Shown: positions 9,314 to 18,042 of the stretch, one piece after another
How positions within the stretch are numbered: the first letter of the stretch is position 1
Layout: each line of letters begins with the position of its first letter
NCBI RefSeq assembly: GCF_900215355.1
Contig: NZ_OBEA01000005.1
Location: forward strand, 62,001 to 126,000
Origin: Pseudooceanicola antarcticus
GTDB taxonomy: Bacteria; Pseudomonadota; Alphaproteobacteria; Rhodobacterales; Rhodobacteraceae
Length of the DNA: 64,000 bases
Direction: 5' to 3'
Position numbers and translations under genes: made by a program
The notes under the pieces: generated by a model
Database searches by the model: none
The model's input: the letters and a program-made list of their open reading frames with translations, nothing else
Told to the model about the DNA's origin: nothing

Positions 9314-9341
9314 AAAAAGCGCCCCTGAAGGGACGCTTTTC
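9314..9341 (-). terminator. hairpin between the two tRNA-Asp genes
   Basis: The stem AAAAGCG/CGCTTTT has an inner CCC/GGG, and on the minus strand it ends in a run of T. It lies just 3' of the upstream tRNA-Asp copy and probably terminates that transcript or marks a processing site. Confidence 0.65.
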
Positions 9342-9351
9342 TGAACGGTGA

Positions 9352-9428
9352 TGGCGCGGTTGACGGGGCTCGAACCCGCGACCTCCGGCGTGACAGGCCG
9401 GCACTCTAACCAACTGAGCTACAACCGC
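9352..9428 (-). tRNA. tRNA-Asp (GUC), copy 2
   Basis: A 77-base gene with encoded CCA, the same sequence as the copy at 9135-9211 and on the same strand. The two are separated by 140 bases containing a terminator-like hairpin, so each may be transcribed alone. Confidence 0.97.
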
Positions 9429-9647
9429 TCTCTCACCGTGGAGGGCGTTCTATGCGGAGTACCGCAGAGCGTCAAGAAGGAAAATCCAGAGCCGGGAAAT
9501 TATTGCGCAACACCCTGATGAATAAAGACTTTATGCCAACATTTCTTCACAGGCGCCCTCCGGCGGTCAGCGCCCCCGCCCTGCCACGCCAACACAAGCG
9601 CCCAAGAGCCCCACCCCCGCCGTGGTACAGGCCAGAGCCACCTTCCC

Positions 9648-10142
9648 TCAGACCTCCAGAGCGTGAAAGCGACGCGCGAACCACGCAGTGACCGGAGCAT
9701 CTTCCTGCTGCCGGATGCCGACGATTTCTCCAAAGATGACCTCATGGGTCCCCACCACATGGCGGTGCGAGACCTGGCAATCGAAAGAGGCCACGGCCCC
9801 CTCAAGCACCGGCGCGCCGGTCACGTTACGATACCATGCGGCCCGCTCGAAGCGCTCGGCCATGGGGGTGCCAGCGCCGAAGGTCATGGCCAGCTCCTCA
9901 TGGGCGGGACCGACCGTGTTGACGCAAAAATAGTCGTTCTCCAGGAAGGCCGGCGCGGCGGAAGAGCCGGTATTGATGCAGACCAGCAGCGTGGGCGGGC
10001 TGTCGGTGACCGAGCAGACCGCAGAGGCGGTCAGCCCCGCCCGTCCGCCGGGCCCGTCGGTGGTGACGATATTCACCGCCCCCGCGAGGCAGGCCATGCC
10101 ATCGCGGAAATCAGCTTTGCTTACATGCGGATAGCTCATCAT
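9648..10142 (-). CDS. flavin reductase family protein (split-barrel FMN-binding)
   Basis: A 164-residue protein of the HpaC/RutF-like family that reduces FMN or FAD with NAD(P)H for a partner monooxygenase. Family features are GAVNIVTTDGPGGRAGLTASAVCSV near the N terminus (first motif split here: GAVNIVTTD, GLTASAVCSV), an NTG..SAPAFLEN stretch and a late HVVGTHEVIFGEI. The start is at the first of two adjacent ATGs, with GGAGAGGG upstream; the frame extends further but is unlike the family. No monooxygenase partner is adjacent, so the partner is elsewhere or the enzyme serves a general role. Confidence 0.85.
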   Translation of the reverse strand: MMSYPHVSKADFRDGMACLAGAVNIVTTDGPGGRAGLTASAVCSVTDSPPTLLVCINTGSSAAPAFLENDYFCVNTVGPAHEELAMTFGAGTPMAERFERAAWYRNVTGAPVLEGAVASFDCQVSHRHVVGTHEVIFGEIVGIRQQEDAPVTAWFARRFHALEV

Positions 10143-10389
10143 CTCGTCCCTCTCCCTGTCGCCTTGCCGCGACACCGGCAGAATCGCTGTGTTCAACTTG
10201 ACCGGCGGATCGCCCCTGCTGTCCAGCCCCAAGCGCGGCCAGGCCCCGCGCCCTCTCGGACCACCAGCTAGCCCGTACCGCAACGGTGGCCAGCCTCAGC
10301 CCTGCGCCAGGGGACCGCCGGGTGCAAGACTTCCCTTCCCCCGGCCGGGTTGCTATCGCTGACGGGCTCAAGAACCCGAGGACCCCGCC

Positions 10390-11244
10390 ATGCCCCTGCC
10401 CGACCTCCTGCGCGTGGTGCTGCTCGTCTTCTCTGCGGTCAGCTTCGTGGTCCTTGGCGACACCGCCGGCAAGCTGATGACCAGCGCCGGCGTCGCCCCC
10501 TTCTTCGTCGCCTGGTCGCGCTTCGCCCTCGCCGCCGTCATGCTGTTGCCCTTCAGCGGCCTCACCCGCGCCGAGCTGCCCGCCCTGCTGTCCTGGCGCG
10601 TCCTGCTGCGGGCCGGCTTCATCGCAGCGGGAATCTCCTGCATCCTGACCGCGCTCAGGACCGAGCCCCTGGCCAATGTCTTCGGCGCCTTCTTCATCGG
10701 CCCCGTCGTCTCCTACGTGCTGGCGGTGGTATTCCTGGGCGAGCGGGTGACGGCACGGCGCAGCCTGTTGCTGGGGCTGGGGCTTCTAGGCGTGATGCTG
10801 GTGGTGAAACCGGGGTTCGGCTTCACCGCCGGGATGGGCTTCGCCCTGACCGCCGGCTGTTTCTACGGCAGCTACCTGGTGATGACCCGCACCGTGGCCG
10901 CGGACCACCGCCCCCGGTTCCTGCTGATGTCGCAGCTGCTGATCGGCACGGTGCTGCTGGCTCCGCTGGGCCTCTCGGTCGACCTACCCGCCCCCAGCCT
11001 GAGCCTTGCCCTGCTGGTGGCCATCAGCGCCGCGGGCTCGGGCGTGGGGAACTACCTGCTGGTCATCGCCCACCGGAAGGCCGAGGCCAGCCTGATCGCG
11101 CCGCTGGTCTACAGCCAGCTGATCTCGGCCACGCTTCTGGGAGGGCTGGTCTTCGGAGATTGGCCGGACCTCTGGTCGCTGGCCGGGCTGCTGCTGATCG
11201 CCACCTCCGGCCTGGGCTCGCTGCTGGCCAATCGCACCCGCTAG
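10390..11244 (+). CDS. DMT-superfamily transporter (EamA family)
   Basis: A 284-residue inner-membrane protein with about ten hydrophobic segments arranged as two EamA repeats of five. Examples are LLRVVLLVFSAVSFVVLGDT at the N terminus and GVMLVV around residue 137. Family members usually export amino acids or other metabolites; the substrate is unknown. It begins with GAGG upstream of the ATG and stands alone on the plus strand, divergent from the flavin reductase. Confidence 0.9.
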   Translation: MPLPDLLRVVLLVFSAVSFVVLGDTAGKLMTSAGVAPFFVAWSRFALAAVMLLPFSGLTRAELPALLSWRVLLRAGFIAAGISCILTALRTEPLANVFGAFFIGPVVSYVLAVVFLGERVTARRSLLLGLGLLGVMLVVKPGFGFTAGMGFALTAGCFYGSYLVMTRTVAADHRPRFLLMSQLLIGTVLLAPLGLSVDLPAPSLSLALLVAISAAGSGVGNYLLVIAHRKAEASLIAPLVYSQLISATLLGGLVFGDWPDLWSLAGLLLIATSGLGSLLANRTR

Positions 11245-11355
11245 ATCGCCCCGACCCGCGAGGCCCTAACCGGACGCCGGACGCCGACCTTGGTATCGGA
11301 TCGGCGCAATTGCCTTGACCCATGTCCCTGCGCCTTCATTCTGGCCTTCACGGCC

Positions 11356-11820
11356 ATGAACAAGATACGCCACATGGAGCTGAGCAAAGAAAAACTGGCG
11401 GCTGTCCTTGCCTTCATCACCGAGCTGGAGACCTTGGCGCCTCCGGACCGTGACTGGGTGTTGGAACGGCGGCAGGCCCCCAAACCCGATTGGAAGACCC
11501 TGGACCTGCCCGCTATCGACCGTCTCTACCGGACCTTCTGGCTGGCGCAGACCGGCACGGCCCGGCGCGCCTACACGCAACGCTTCGGCGACTCCTACCT
11601 GCAAGAGGTTGCCAGGGACCTCTCGATGATCCTCGACTATTGCCGCCACGTGCTGGCCGATCAGCGCCAGCATGGCACCTGGCCCCGCCCCGATGCCTGC
11701 CGCCTGCTGACCAGCCACCTGGTCCAGGCCAACCGTTTCGACCTCGCGCGAAGGGTCGAGCTGGGCTTCCATCGACAGGCTGTGCGAAGCGATATAAGGA
11801 AGGAGCGCGCTCTACCATAG
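11356..11820 (+). CDS. hypothetical protein, about 154 residues
   Basis: A mostly helical, soluble protein with charged motifs such as ELSKEKLAAVLAFITELETL and RRAYTQRFGDSYLQEVARDL. There is no signal peptide or membrane segment. Starts at 11356 (MNKIRHMELS) or 11374 (MELSKEK) are both possible and neither has a clear ribosome-binding site. Third-position GC is high, as in neighbouring genes, up to about residue 140; the last residues (RKERALP) run into a decayed region. The C terminus may therefore be altered. No family recognised. Confidence 0.5.
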   Translation: MNKIRHMELSKEKLAAVLAFITELETLAPPDRDWVLERRQAPKPDWKTLDLPAIDRLYRTFWLAQTGTARRAYTQRFGDSYLQEVARDLSMILDYCRHVLADQRQHGTWPRPDACRLLTSHLVQANRFDLARRVELGFHRQAVRSDIRKERALP

Positions 11821-12267
11821 GTAGAGTCCCCGGCCAGCCCGTGACGCCTGCCCGTGCTGCAAAAGCAATCGGGAATCGCCGCGTTGCAGCACTGCAAACA
11901 CGGGTTTTCCTATCGTTTCCATACACATGACACAAAATAGACGTTCCCGAAGAGAGAAAGCCCTCCTACACTGTAAAGGCGAACGGGCAGCAATGCGACG
12001 CACGTTCCAAGTGTGTAGACGGATTGAACGGCTGGTATGTCCGGGTTGTCCCTCCCCGGACTGCGCGTCCCCACAGACCGCTTTCCGGGTTCACGAGTAT
12101 CGCGTCGCATCCATGGCTCCCCGCCGCCCGTTCGCGCTCCGGCCTGCCCGTTTCGAGGCAAGGCACCCCGGAACCCAATCCCTGGTGCCGGTCCCCGCCT
12201 CGACATTCCTCCAGGGCAGGCTGGACCACCCCTTCTCTCCATCAGAACACGCAGATCCTTGCCCATA

Positions 12268-12404
12268 GACAAGCGCCGGAACCGGATCGAGATCATGTTT
12301 GGCAGGCTCAAGGCCGGCGCGGTGTCGCAAGTAGATACGACAGGAGCCCGCAGGCCTTCCTTTCGGAAATCGCATTTGAAGCGCTCGTCATCGACTGGTT
12401 GTGA
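12268..12404 (+). pseudogene. IS5-family transposase C-terminal remnant
   Basis: One frame reads DKRRNRIEIMFGRLK and, after a shift of one frame near 12310, another reads GVASRYDRSPQAFLSEIAF followed by EALVIDWL and a stop. Together they match the conserved C-terminal end of IS5-type DDE transposases (RRNRIE..FGRLKDWRRVATRYDR). Only the last 45 or so residues survive, and they need a frameshift. No terminal inverted repeats could be paired with it. Confidence 0.75.
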
Positions 12405-12549
12405 AGCTCAAATAGGCCAGACCCCAGGATGTCCTACCGTCACTCCAAAGAGTTCAAGCCTTATCCGACGGGTCTCAGTCTCATGCTGAGCGTCACAGGT
12501 TGACGCCGTCGAAAGCTTCCTCCCCATGATCTGCGCGACGGCACCTCTC

Positions 12550-12597
12550 TGCTAATCTTGGCGCTGCGCATCATGGTCTCCTTGCCTAAAGATTAGC
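12550..12597. repeat. inverted repeat, 10-bp arms
   Basis: TGCTAATCTT on the left and AAGATTAGCA on the right are separated by about 30 bases. They lie between the transposase remnant and the GntR gene stop. It could be a terminator for the minus-strand GntR gene or a relic of a mobile element end. Confidence 0.45.
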
Positions 12598-12634
12598 AAG
12601 GAAAGCGCCCGCGTTGCGCGGGCTGCTCAAGCCA

Positions 12635-13318
12635 TCAGACTGCCTTGTCATCCAACAGAAGCTGACGGGCGATCAGCTTCGCCTCATGCAAGTGCTCGGT
12701 CACCGCCGCCAGCGCAGCGTCGGGATCGCGATTGGTAATCGCCGTGCAGATCGCCAACATATGCGCGGGCCCCGGAAGCTCCCGATTGTCACTGGTCAGG
12801 GTCAGGATACGCAGACGAGAGATGCGGCCGTTCAGTCTCTGCACGATTTCCCATGCAATATTATGGCGGGCGCCCTCGAAGATCAGCGCATAGAAGCGCG
12901 TTGCGGCCTTGAATAGCGCGCCCGGCGCCTGGTCGTTCCCGGCGCTCTGCAGATCGGCTAGGGCCGCTTTCAGCCGCCGTTCCAGATCCGGCGTCATGTT
13001 ACGTGCGCAAGCCATGGCGGCATCCGTCTCAAGCTTCAGACGGATGTCATAGATCTGCTGCGCGTCCTCCCAGCTCATCTCGGCGACCATCGGCCCGCGG
13101 TTCGGGACATGGGTCACCAGGCCTTCGGCATCGAGGTAGCGCAATGTCTCGCGCACCACCGTACGAGAGACGCCCAGTTGCTCGCACAGCACTCGCTCAA
13201 CCAGGCGGTCTCCCGGCTTGAAGACCCCACCAATGATGGCGTCCCGGAGCCTCTCCAGGACGACATCGCGCAGCGTCGTCGGCTGCTGCTCAATTCTGCT
13301 TAGCCCAATATCTGACAT
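12635..13318 (-). CDS. GntR-family regulator, FadR (FCD) type
   Basis: A 227-residue transcription factor. It has an N-terminal winged helix (about residues 12-75, with FKPGDRLVERVLCEQLGVSR) and a helical FCD effector domain (about 85-215) with the aspartate/histidine-type metal or acid site expected of this subfamily. It is divergent from the DUF1185 operon with 106 bases between and most likely represses it until a small carboxylate or related ligand binds. The ATG at 13318 gives MSDIGLS; a GTG two codons earlier has better spacing from GAGG and cannot be excluded. Confidence 0.9.
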   Translation of the reverse strand: MSDIGLSRIEQQPTTLRDVVLERLRDAIIGGVFKPGDRLVERVLCEQLGVSRTVVRETLRYLDAEGLVTHVPNRGPMVAEMSWEDAQQIYDIRLKLETDAAMACARNMTPDLERRLKAALADLQSAGNDQAPGALFKAATRFYALIFEGARHNIAWEIVQRLNGRISRLRILTLTSDNRELPGPAHMLAICTAITNRDPDAALAAVTEHLHEAKLIARQLLLDDKAV

Positions 13319-13348
13319 GCGCACTGGATATCAGCCTCTGCCGCGCCC

Positions 13349-13374
13349 AACAAGATTGTTTGTACGATTGTATT
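13349..13374. promoter_or_regulatory. candidate GntR operator, direct repeat
   Basis: In the divergent gap the sequence GATTGTTTGTAC is followed directly by GATTGTATTAC, two near-copies 12 bases apart, and the second includes the dyad GTA-T-TAC. FadR-type regulators commonly bind TNGTNNNACNA-like dyads. Position between the regulator and its presumed target operon supports an operator, but the exact half-sites are uncertain. Confidence 0.4.
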
Positions 13375-13424
13375 ACGGTATTCCATCCTACAGACAGACG
13401 ATTCGTCACGGACTGGAGACCTGA

Positions 13425-14027
13425 ATGCCTGCTGAAATCCGAAAGACCCTGCTGCATGTCGAAACGACATGGATCGAAGGCGGAAAGGCCGCGCCCGTGC
13501 CCCTGAAGATGATCGCCGCCGTGGCGGTGATCCGGAATCCCTGGGCTGGTCAGGGTTTTGTGGAAGATCTGCGGCCTGCCATTCTCGATGCTGCGCCCGG
13601 CCTTGGCGCATTGCTGACGGAGATGGTTCTTGAAGCCGCCGGGGGCGGCGACAAGGTGGAAGGCTACGGCAAGGCGGCCATCGTCGGCGTCAACGGCGAG
13701 GTCGAGCACGCCTCGGGCCTGATCCACACCCTGCGTTTCGGCAACCACTACCGCGAAGCGGTCGGGGCCAAGTCCTACCTGGCCTTCACCAACACCCGTG
13801 GCCCGGCCAATGCCTCGTTGCAGATCCCGCTGATGGACAAGAACGACGGCGGCCGGCGCAGCCACTACCTGACCATCCAGCTTTCAGTGGCGGATGCTCC
13901 CGGCCCCGACGAGATTGTCGTGGCCCTCGGCGCCTCCATCGGGGGCCGCCCGCATCACCGCATTGGCGACCGCTACCAGGATCTGAAGGAACTCGGGCAT
14001 GACCTTGAAAACCCTGCCTCTGTCTGA
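13425..14027 (+). CDS. DUF1185 (amino acid synthesis family) protein
   Basis: A 200-residue soluble protein matching the DUF1185 / 'amino acid synthesis' family. Typical segments are KMIAAVAVIRNPWAGQGFVEDL, split here as KMIAAVAVIRNPWAG and GFVEDLRP, then GYGKAAIVGVNGEVEHASGL and a C-terminal IGGRPHHRIGDRYQD. The biochemical role of the family is not established; members sit in catabolic gene clusters. It is the first gene of a seven-gene operon, with GGAG 6 bases before the ATG and a 29-base overlap with the next gene. Confidence 0.85.
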   Translation: MPAEIRKTLLHVETTWIEGGKAAPVPLKMIAAVAVIRNPWAGQGFVEDLRPAILDAAPGLGALLTEMVLEAAGGGDKVEGYGKAAIVGVNGEVEHASGLIHTLRFGNHYREAVGAKSYLAFTNTRGPANASLQIPLMDKNDGGRRSHYLTIQLSVADAPGPDEIVVALGASIGGRPHHRIGDRYQDLKELGHDLENPASV

Positions 14028-14811
14028 GGACGGCACCCGGCTGTCCTACCGCGAGGCGGGACAGGGCGCGCCGTTGGTGCTGATCCATGGCGTCGGCATG
14101 CAGTCCGCCGCCTGGGCCCCGCAGTTTCCTGCCCTGTCGCGGCGCTGCCGCGTGCTGGCGCTGGACATGCCCGGCCATGGCGGCAGCAGCCCCCTGCCCG
14201 CCGGGGCCGAACTGCCCGACTTCGTGGCCTGGCTGGACCGCGCGCTTGGCGCGCTGGATCTCGGCCCGGTCAGCCTGGCCGGCCATTCGATGGGTGCCCT
14301 GATCGCCGGCGGCTATGCCGTCACCCACCCCGAGAAGGTCGCCCGCGTGGCCCTGCTGAACGGCGTCTTCCGGCGAGGCCCCGAAGCCCGCGCCGCCGTC
14401 GAGGCCCGTGCCGCCGAACTGCATTCAGGCGACGTCGATATCGCCGCGCCGCTGCTGCGCTGGTTCGGCGAGGACCGCGACCACCTTGCCGCCCGCGAAA
14501 GCGTCGCGGGCTGGCTGGCCGAGGTCTCGCCACGGGGCTACGCCACCGCCTATGGCGCCTTCTCGCGCGGCGACGACATCTATGCCGACCGTTTCGCCGC
14601 GATCCGCTGCCCGCTGCTGGCCCTGACGGGAGACCAGGATCCGAACTCGACCCCCGCCATGGCGCGCGCCATGGCCGAGGCCGCCCCCGAGGGGCGCGCG
14701 CTGGTCATCGAGGGGCACCGCCACATGGTGAACCTGACCGCCCCGGATCGCGTCAGCCAGGCGCTGATCGACTGGATGGAGACCCCCAGCACCGTCGAGG
14801 TGACCTCATGA
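13999..14811 (+). CDS. alpha/beta-fold hydrolase
   Basis: A 270-residue single-domain hydrolase. It has an oxyanion-hole HGVGMQSAAW, the nucleophile elbow GHSMGALIAGG (S97), an acid residue in LTGDQDPNS and the catalytic histidine in GHRHMVNL. It resembles enol-lactonase or carboxylesterase-type members found in ring-cleavage pathways. The ATG overlaps the end of the DUF1185 gene and its own stop overlaps the aldehyde dehydrogenase ATG (ATGA), indicating translational coupling. Substrate unknown. Confidence 0.88.
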   Translation: MTLKTLPLSEDGTRLSYREAGQGAPLVLIHGVGMQSAAWAPQFPALSRRCRVLALDMPGHGGSSPLPAGAELPDFVAWLDRALGALDLGPVSLAGHSMGALIAGGYAVTHPEKVARVALLNGVFRRGPEARAAVEARAAELHSGDVDIAAPLLRWFGEDRDHLAARESVAGWLAEVSPRGYATAYGAFSRGDDIYADRFAAIRCPLLALTGDQDPNSTPAMARAMAEAAPEGRALVIEGHRHMVNLTAPDRVSQALIDWMETPSTVEVTS

Positions 14812-16283
14812 GCACCCTGCCCGCCTTCCAGCTCTATATCGACGGCAGCTTCCGCGATGCCGCCGCCAGCTTCGACAGCCTCGACCCGGCAACCGGGAAG
14901 CCCTGGGCGCGGATGCCCGAGGCCCGCGCCGCCGAGGTCAACGAGGCCGTCGCCGCCGCCCGCCGCGCCTTCCATGGCGCGGAATGGGCCGGGCTGACCG
15001 CCGGAGAGCGCGGCAAGCTGCTGCTGCGCCTCGCCGACCTGATCGAACAGAACGCCCCCCGCCTGGCCGAGCTCGAGACCCGCGACACCGGCAAGATCAT
15101 CCGCGAGACCAGCGCCCAGATCGCCTATGTCGCCGAGTACTATCGCTATTACGCCGGGCTGGCGGACAAGATCGAGGGCGCGCATCTGCCCATCGACAAG
15201 CCCGACATGGAGGTCTGGCTGCGCCGCGAGCCGCTTGGCGTAGTGGCCGCTGTCGTGCCCTGGAACTCTCAGCTGTTCCTCTCGGCGGTGAAGATCGGCC
15301 CGGCCCTGGCCGCAGGGTGCACCATGGTGCTCAAGGCCTCCGAGGACGGCCCCGCGCCGATGCTGGAATTCGCCCGGATCTTCGATCAGGCGGGTTTCCC
15401 GCCCGGAGTGCTGAACATCCTGACAGGCTTCGGCCCCGAGTGTGGCGCCGTGCTGACCAGCCATCCCGACATCGACCATGTCGCCTTCACCGGAGGTCCC
15501 GACGCCGGTCGGCAGATCCTGCGCAACTCGGCCGAGAACCTTGCCTCGACTTCGCTGGAGCTGGGCGGCAAGTCGCCCTTCATCGTCTTCGCCGACGCCG
15601 ACATCGACTCGGCGGTGAATGCCCAGATTTCCGGTATCTTCGCCGCCACCGGGCAAAGCTGTGTCGCCGGCTCGCGACTGCTGGTGCAGAACACGATCCG
15701 CGCCGAATTCCTCGACCGGCTGCGCGAGAAGGCGGGCCGTATCAGCATCGGCAGCCCCGCAGAGATGGGCACCGAGATGGGCCCGCTCTGCACCCTGCGC
15801 CAGCGAGAGCGGGCCGAGGCGCTCTGCGCCAGCTCGGTTGCCGAGGGCGCGCGGCTGGTCACCGGCGGGCATGCCATCGCCGGGGCGGGCTTCTATTTCC
15901 CGCCCAGCATCCTCGATTGCACCGACGCCCCCGCAGCCTCTTGCCTGCGCGAGGAATTCTTCGCCCCGGTGCTGTCGGTGCAGGGTTTCGACACCGAGGC
16001 CGAGGCGCTGGCGCTGGCCAATGACACTGCCTACGGGCTGGCTTCGGGCGTCTTCACCCGCGACCTCACCCGTGCGCACCGGATGATCCGCGGCATCCGT
16101 GCCGGGGTGGTCTGGGTGAATACCTACCGCGCCGTCAGCCCCATGGCTCCCTTCGGCGGTCATGGCCTGTCGGGCCATGGCCGCGAGGGCGGCCTGGCCG
16201 CGGCGCTGGACTACACGAAGATCAAGACCGTCTGGCTGCGCACCAGCGATGACCCCATCCCCGACCCCTTCGTGATGCGTTGA
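14808..16283 (+). CDS. NAD(P)+-dependent aldehyde dehydrogenase
   Basis: A 491-residue member of the classical ALDH superfamily. Catalytic and cofactor motifs are VVPWNSQLF (N153), FTGGPDAGRQ, LELGGKSPF (E251) and TGQSCVAGSR (nucleophile C285). It oxidises an aldehyde to a carboxylate. In this operon the aldehyde may be produced by the iron-containing alcohol dehydrogenase at the far end. The closest-looking families are betaine-aldehyde, aminobutyraldehyde and hydroxymuconic-semialdehyde dehydrogenases, but the substrate cannot be read from the sequence. Confidence 0.93.
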   Translation: MSTLPAFQLYIDGSFRDAAASFDSLDPATGKPWARMPEARAAEVNEAVAAARRAFHGAEWAGLTAGERGKLLLRLADLIEQNAPRLAELETRDTGKIIRETSAQIAYVAEYYRYYAGLADKIEGAHLPIDKPDMEVWLRREPLGVVAAVVPWNSQLFLSAVKIGPALAAGCTMVLKASEDGPAPMLEFARIFDQAGFPPGVLNILTGFGPECGAVLTSHPDIDHVAFTGGPDAGRQILRNSAENLASTSLELGGKSPFIVFADADIDSAVNAQISGIFAATGQSCVAGSRLLVQNTIRAEFLDRLREKAGRISIGSPAEMGTEMGPLCTLRQRERAEALCASSVAEGARLVTGGHAIAGAGFYFPPSILDCTDAPAASCLREEFFAPVLSVQGFDTEAEALALANDTAYGLASGVFTRDLTRAHRMIRGIRAGVVWVNTYRAVSPMAPFGGHGLSGHGREGGLAAALDYTKIKTVWLRTSDDPIPDPFVMR

Positions 16284-16405
16284 GCTTAGCGAAGAAATGT
16301 GACTGCATGGAAAAGGAGTTTACCAACAGGAAACACACCCCCTCTCGAAACAAACAGAGTTCACCAGAAGAATAAGAACCAGCTTCAAACCGACAGGAAA
16401 TGACC

Positions 16406-17239
16406 ATGAACCGAACTCCCCTTACCCTTGCCCTGGCCGTGCTGACCTCGATGGGCCTTGCCACCGCCGCGACCGCACAGGATTGCGAAACCACCATCGA
16501 CGCCTCGCTTCTGACCGAGGAAGGCAAGTTGACCATGGCGGTCAGCCCGACCCTGCCGCCGATGGCCTATGCCGAATCCGACGGCACCCTGAAGGGTCTG
16601 CGCGTCGAGCTGGGCGTCGAAGTCGCCAAGCGTCTCTGCCTTGAGCCCGACTTCATCTCGACCGAATACGCGACCATGGTGCCCGGCCTCCAGGGCGGAC
16701 GCTGGGACGTGATCGACGCCGGGCTCTTCGTCACCCCGGCCCGTCTCGAGATCATGTACATGATCCCCTACGAGAACCTGGCCATCTCGATCTCGACCGC
16801 GACGGGCGACGACTCGATCAAGACCGTCGAGGACCTGGCCGGCAAGCGCGTCAGCACCGACATCGGCGGCTACGCCGAAGCCAAGATGCGCGAGCTGAAC
16901 AAGGACTTCGCCGAGAAGGGCCTCGAGCAGATCGACATCGCCCTCTTCGACAACTACGCGACGGTCTACCAGGCCCTCCGCGCCGGTCAGGTCGAAGCAG
17001 CTGTCTCGATCGACCCGGTTGCCAAGCTCTACAGCGAAAGCGGCGAATTCGCCCATGCGCTTGCAGGCCTCTACGCCACGCCCGGCTCGCTGGCCTTCGG
17101 CAGCACCGACATCGCCGGCCCCGTGACCAAGGTCATGCAGGAGATGAACGCCGACGGCTGGCTGCCCGAACTGATGGCCCGCTACGGCGTCGGCCAGGCC
17201 GGTGACGGCAGCATCGAGCTGAAGGGCCCCGGCCTCTGA
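16406..17239 (+). CDS. ABC transporter substrate-binding protein, family 3
   Basis: A 277-residue periplasmic binding protein of the polar amino acid/opine family (SBP_bac_3). A signal peptide runs to about residue 23 (ATAATAQ). It is followed by LTMAVSPTLPPMAYAESDG, the ligand-binding start of the family, and by the hinge motif DLAGKRVSTDIGGY. Each lobe contains one cysteine (near residues 26 and 75). The ATG at 16406 has AGGAA six bases upstream; an ATG two codons earlier would lie on top of that site. It supplies ligand to the permease and ATPase encoded next. Confidence 0.93.
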   Translation: MNRTPLTLALAVLTSMGLATAATAQDCETTIDASLLTEEGKLTMAVSPTLPPMAYAESDGTLKGLRVELGVEVAKRLCLEPDFISTEYATMVPGLQGGRWDVIDAGLFVTPARLEIMYMIPYENLAISISTATGDDSIKTVEDLAGKRVSTDIGGYAEAKMRELNKDFAEKGLEQIDIALFDNYATVYQALRAGQVEAAVSIDPVAKLYSESGEFAHALAGLYATPGSLAFGSTDIAGPVTKVMQEMNADGWLPELMARYGVGQAGDGSIELKGPGL

Positions 17240-17337
17240 TCGGCCGCCTCTGACACTTGTGAATGGGCGCCGCTGCCCCTGCGGCGGCGCCTGCCCTCTC
17301 CGGCGCAACAAGCGCATCAGCTCACGAGGAGACGATC

Positions 17338-18033
17338 GTGAAAGGTTGGAATTGGGACGGGTTCTTCGAGTACCTGACCAACACATACATTCTTGAAGGC
17401 GCAGCCGTGACGCTGGGTCTGACCATTGCAGCAATGACCCTCGGCGTCGTCGCCGGCTGTGTCGTGGCGCTGATGCGGATGAGCCCGTTCCGGATTCTCA
17501 GCAACATCGCCTACTTCTACACATGGCTGATCCGCGGCACGCCTCTGCTGGTGCAGCTGATCATCATCTACACCGGCCTGCCCCAGATCGGCATCAAGTT
17601 CAGCGTGCTCGAAGCCACCCTGATCGGCCTGGTGATGAACGAGGCCGCCTACCTCTCGGAAATCATCCGTTCGGGCATCAGCTCGGTTCCCAAGGGCCAG
17701 AGCAACGCCGCCCGCGCCGTCGGCATGACCGATGTGCAGATGATGCGCTACATCGTGGCCCCGCAGGCCGCGCGGATCATCATCCCGCCGCTCGGCAACT
17801 CGGTGAACGGCTGCCTCAAGACCACCTCCATCGCCTCCATCATCTCGATGGAAGAGCTGCTGCGCCGCACCCAGGTCCTGATCCAGGAGAAGTTCATGGT
17901 GCTGGAGCTCTTCGTTGTCGCCGCCCTCTACTACCTGCTGATGACCACCGCCTGGGACCTGATCCAGCGCCGGATCGAACGGCACTTCGGCCGTGGCTAC
18001 GACATCAAGGCCGATGCGGCCGAACAACGCTGA
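17338..18033 (+). CDS. polar amino acid-type ABC transporter permease
   Basis: A 231-residue inner-membrane permease of the HisM/GlnP type with about five transmembrane segments. The EAA-type loop reads VPKGQSNAARAVGMTDVQMM. Translation starts at the GTG at 17338, preceded by GAGGA; the open frame reaches further upstream, but that part is low-complexity and unlike the family. Only one permease gene is present, so the channel is presumably a homodimer. Confidence 0.93.
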   Translation: MKGWNWDGFFEYLTNTYILEGAAVTLGLTIAAMTLGVVAGCVVALMRMSPFRILSNIAYFYTWLIRGTPLLVQLIIIYTGLPQIGIKFSVLEATLIGLVMNEAAYLSEIIRSGISSVPKGQSNAARAVGMTDVQMMRYIVAPQAARIIIPPLGNSVNGCLKTTSIASIISMEELLRRTQVLIQEKFMVLELFVVAALYYLLMTTAWDLIQRRIERHFGRGYDIKADAAEQR

Positions 18034-18042
18034 GGAGAGACC

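Larger units (their letters stand above)
11821..12634. other. decayed accessory stretch between genes
   Basis: About 800 bases with lower GC and no intact gene. It contains a transposase remnant (12268-12404) and an inverted repeat TGCTAATCTT / AAGATTAGCA near 12550-12597. Several frames are open for about 100 codons, but none has coding-like composition or a ribosome-binding site. Confidence 0.55.

Noticed and set aside
16307-16375. A 22-codon frame (MEKEFTNRKHTPSRNK...) in the leader of the binding-protein gene
   Set aside because: No ribosome-binding site or regulatory codon run; most likely chance in an untranslated leader.
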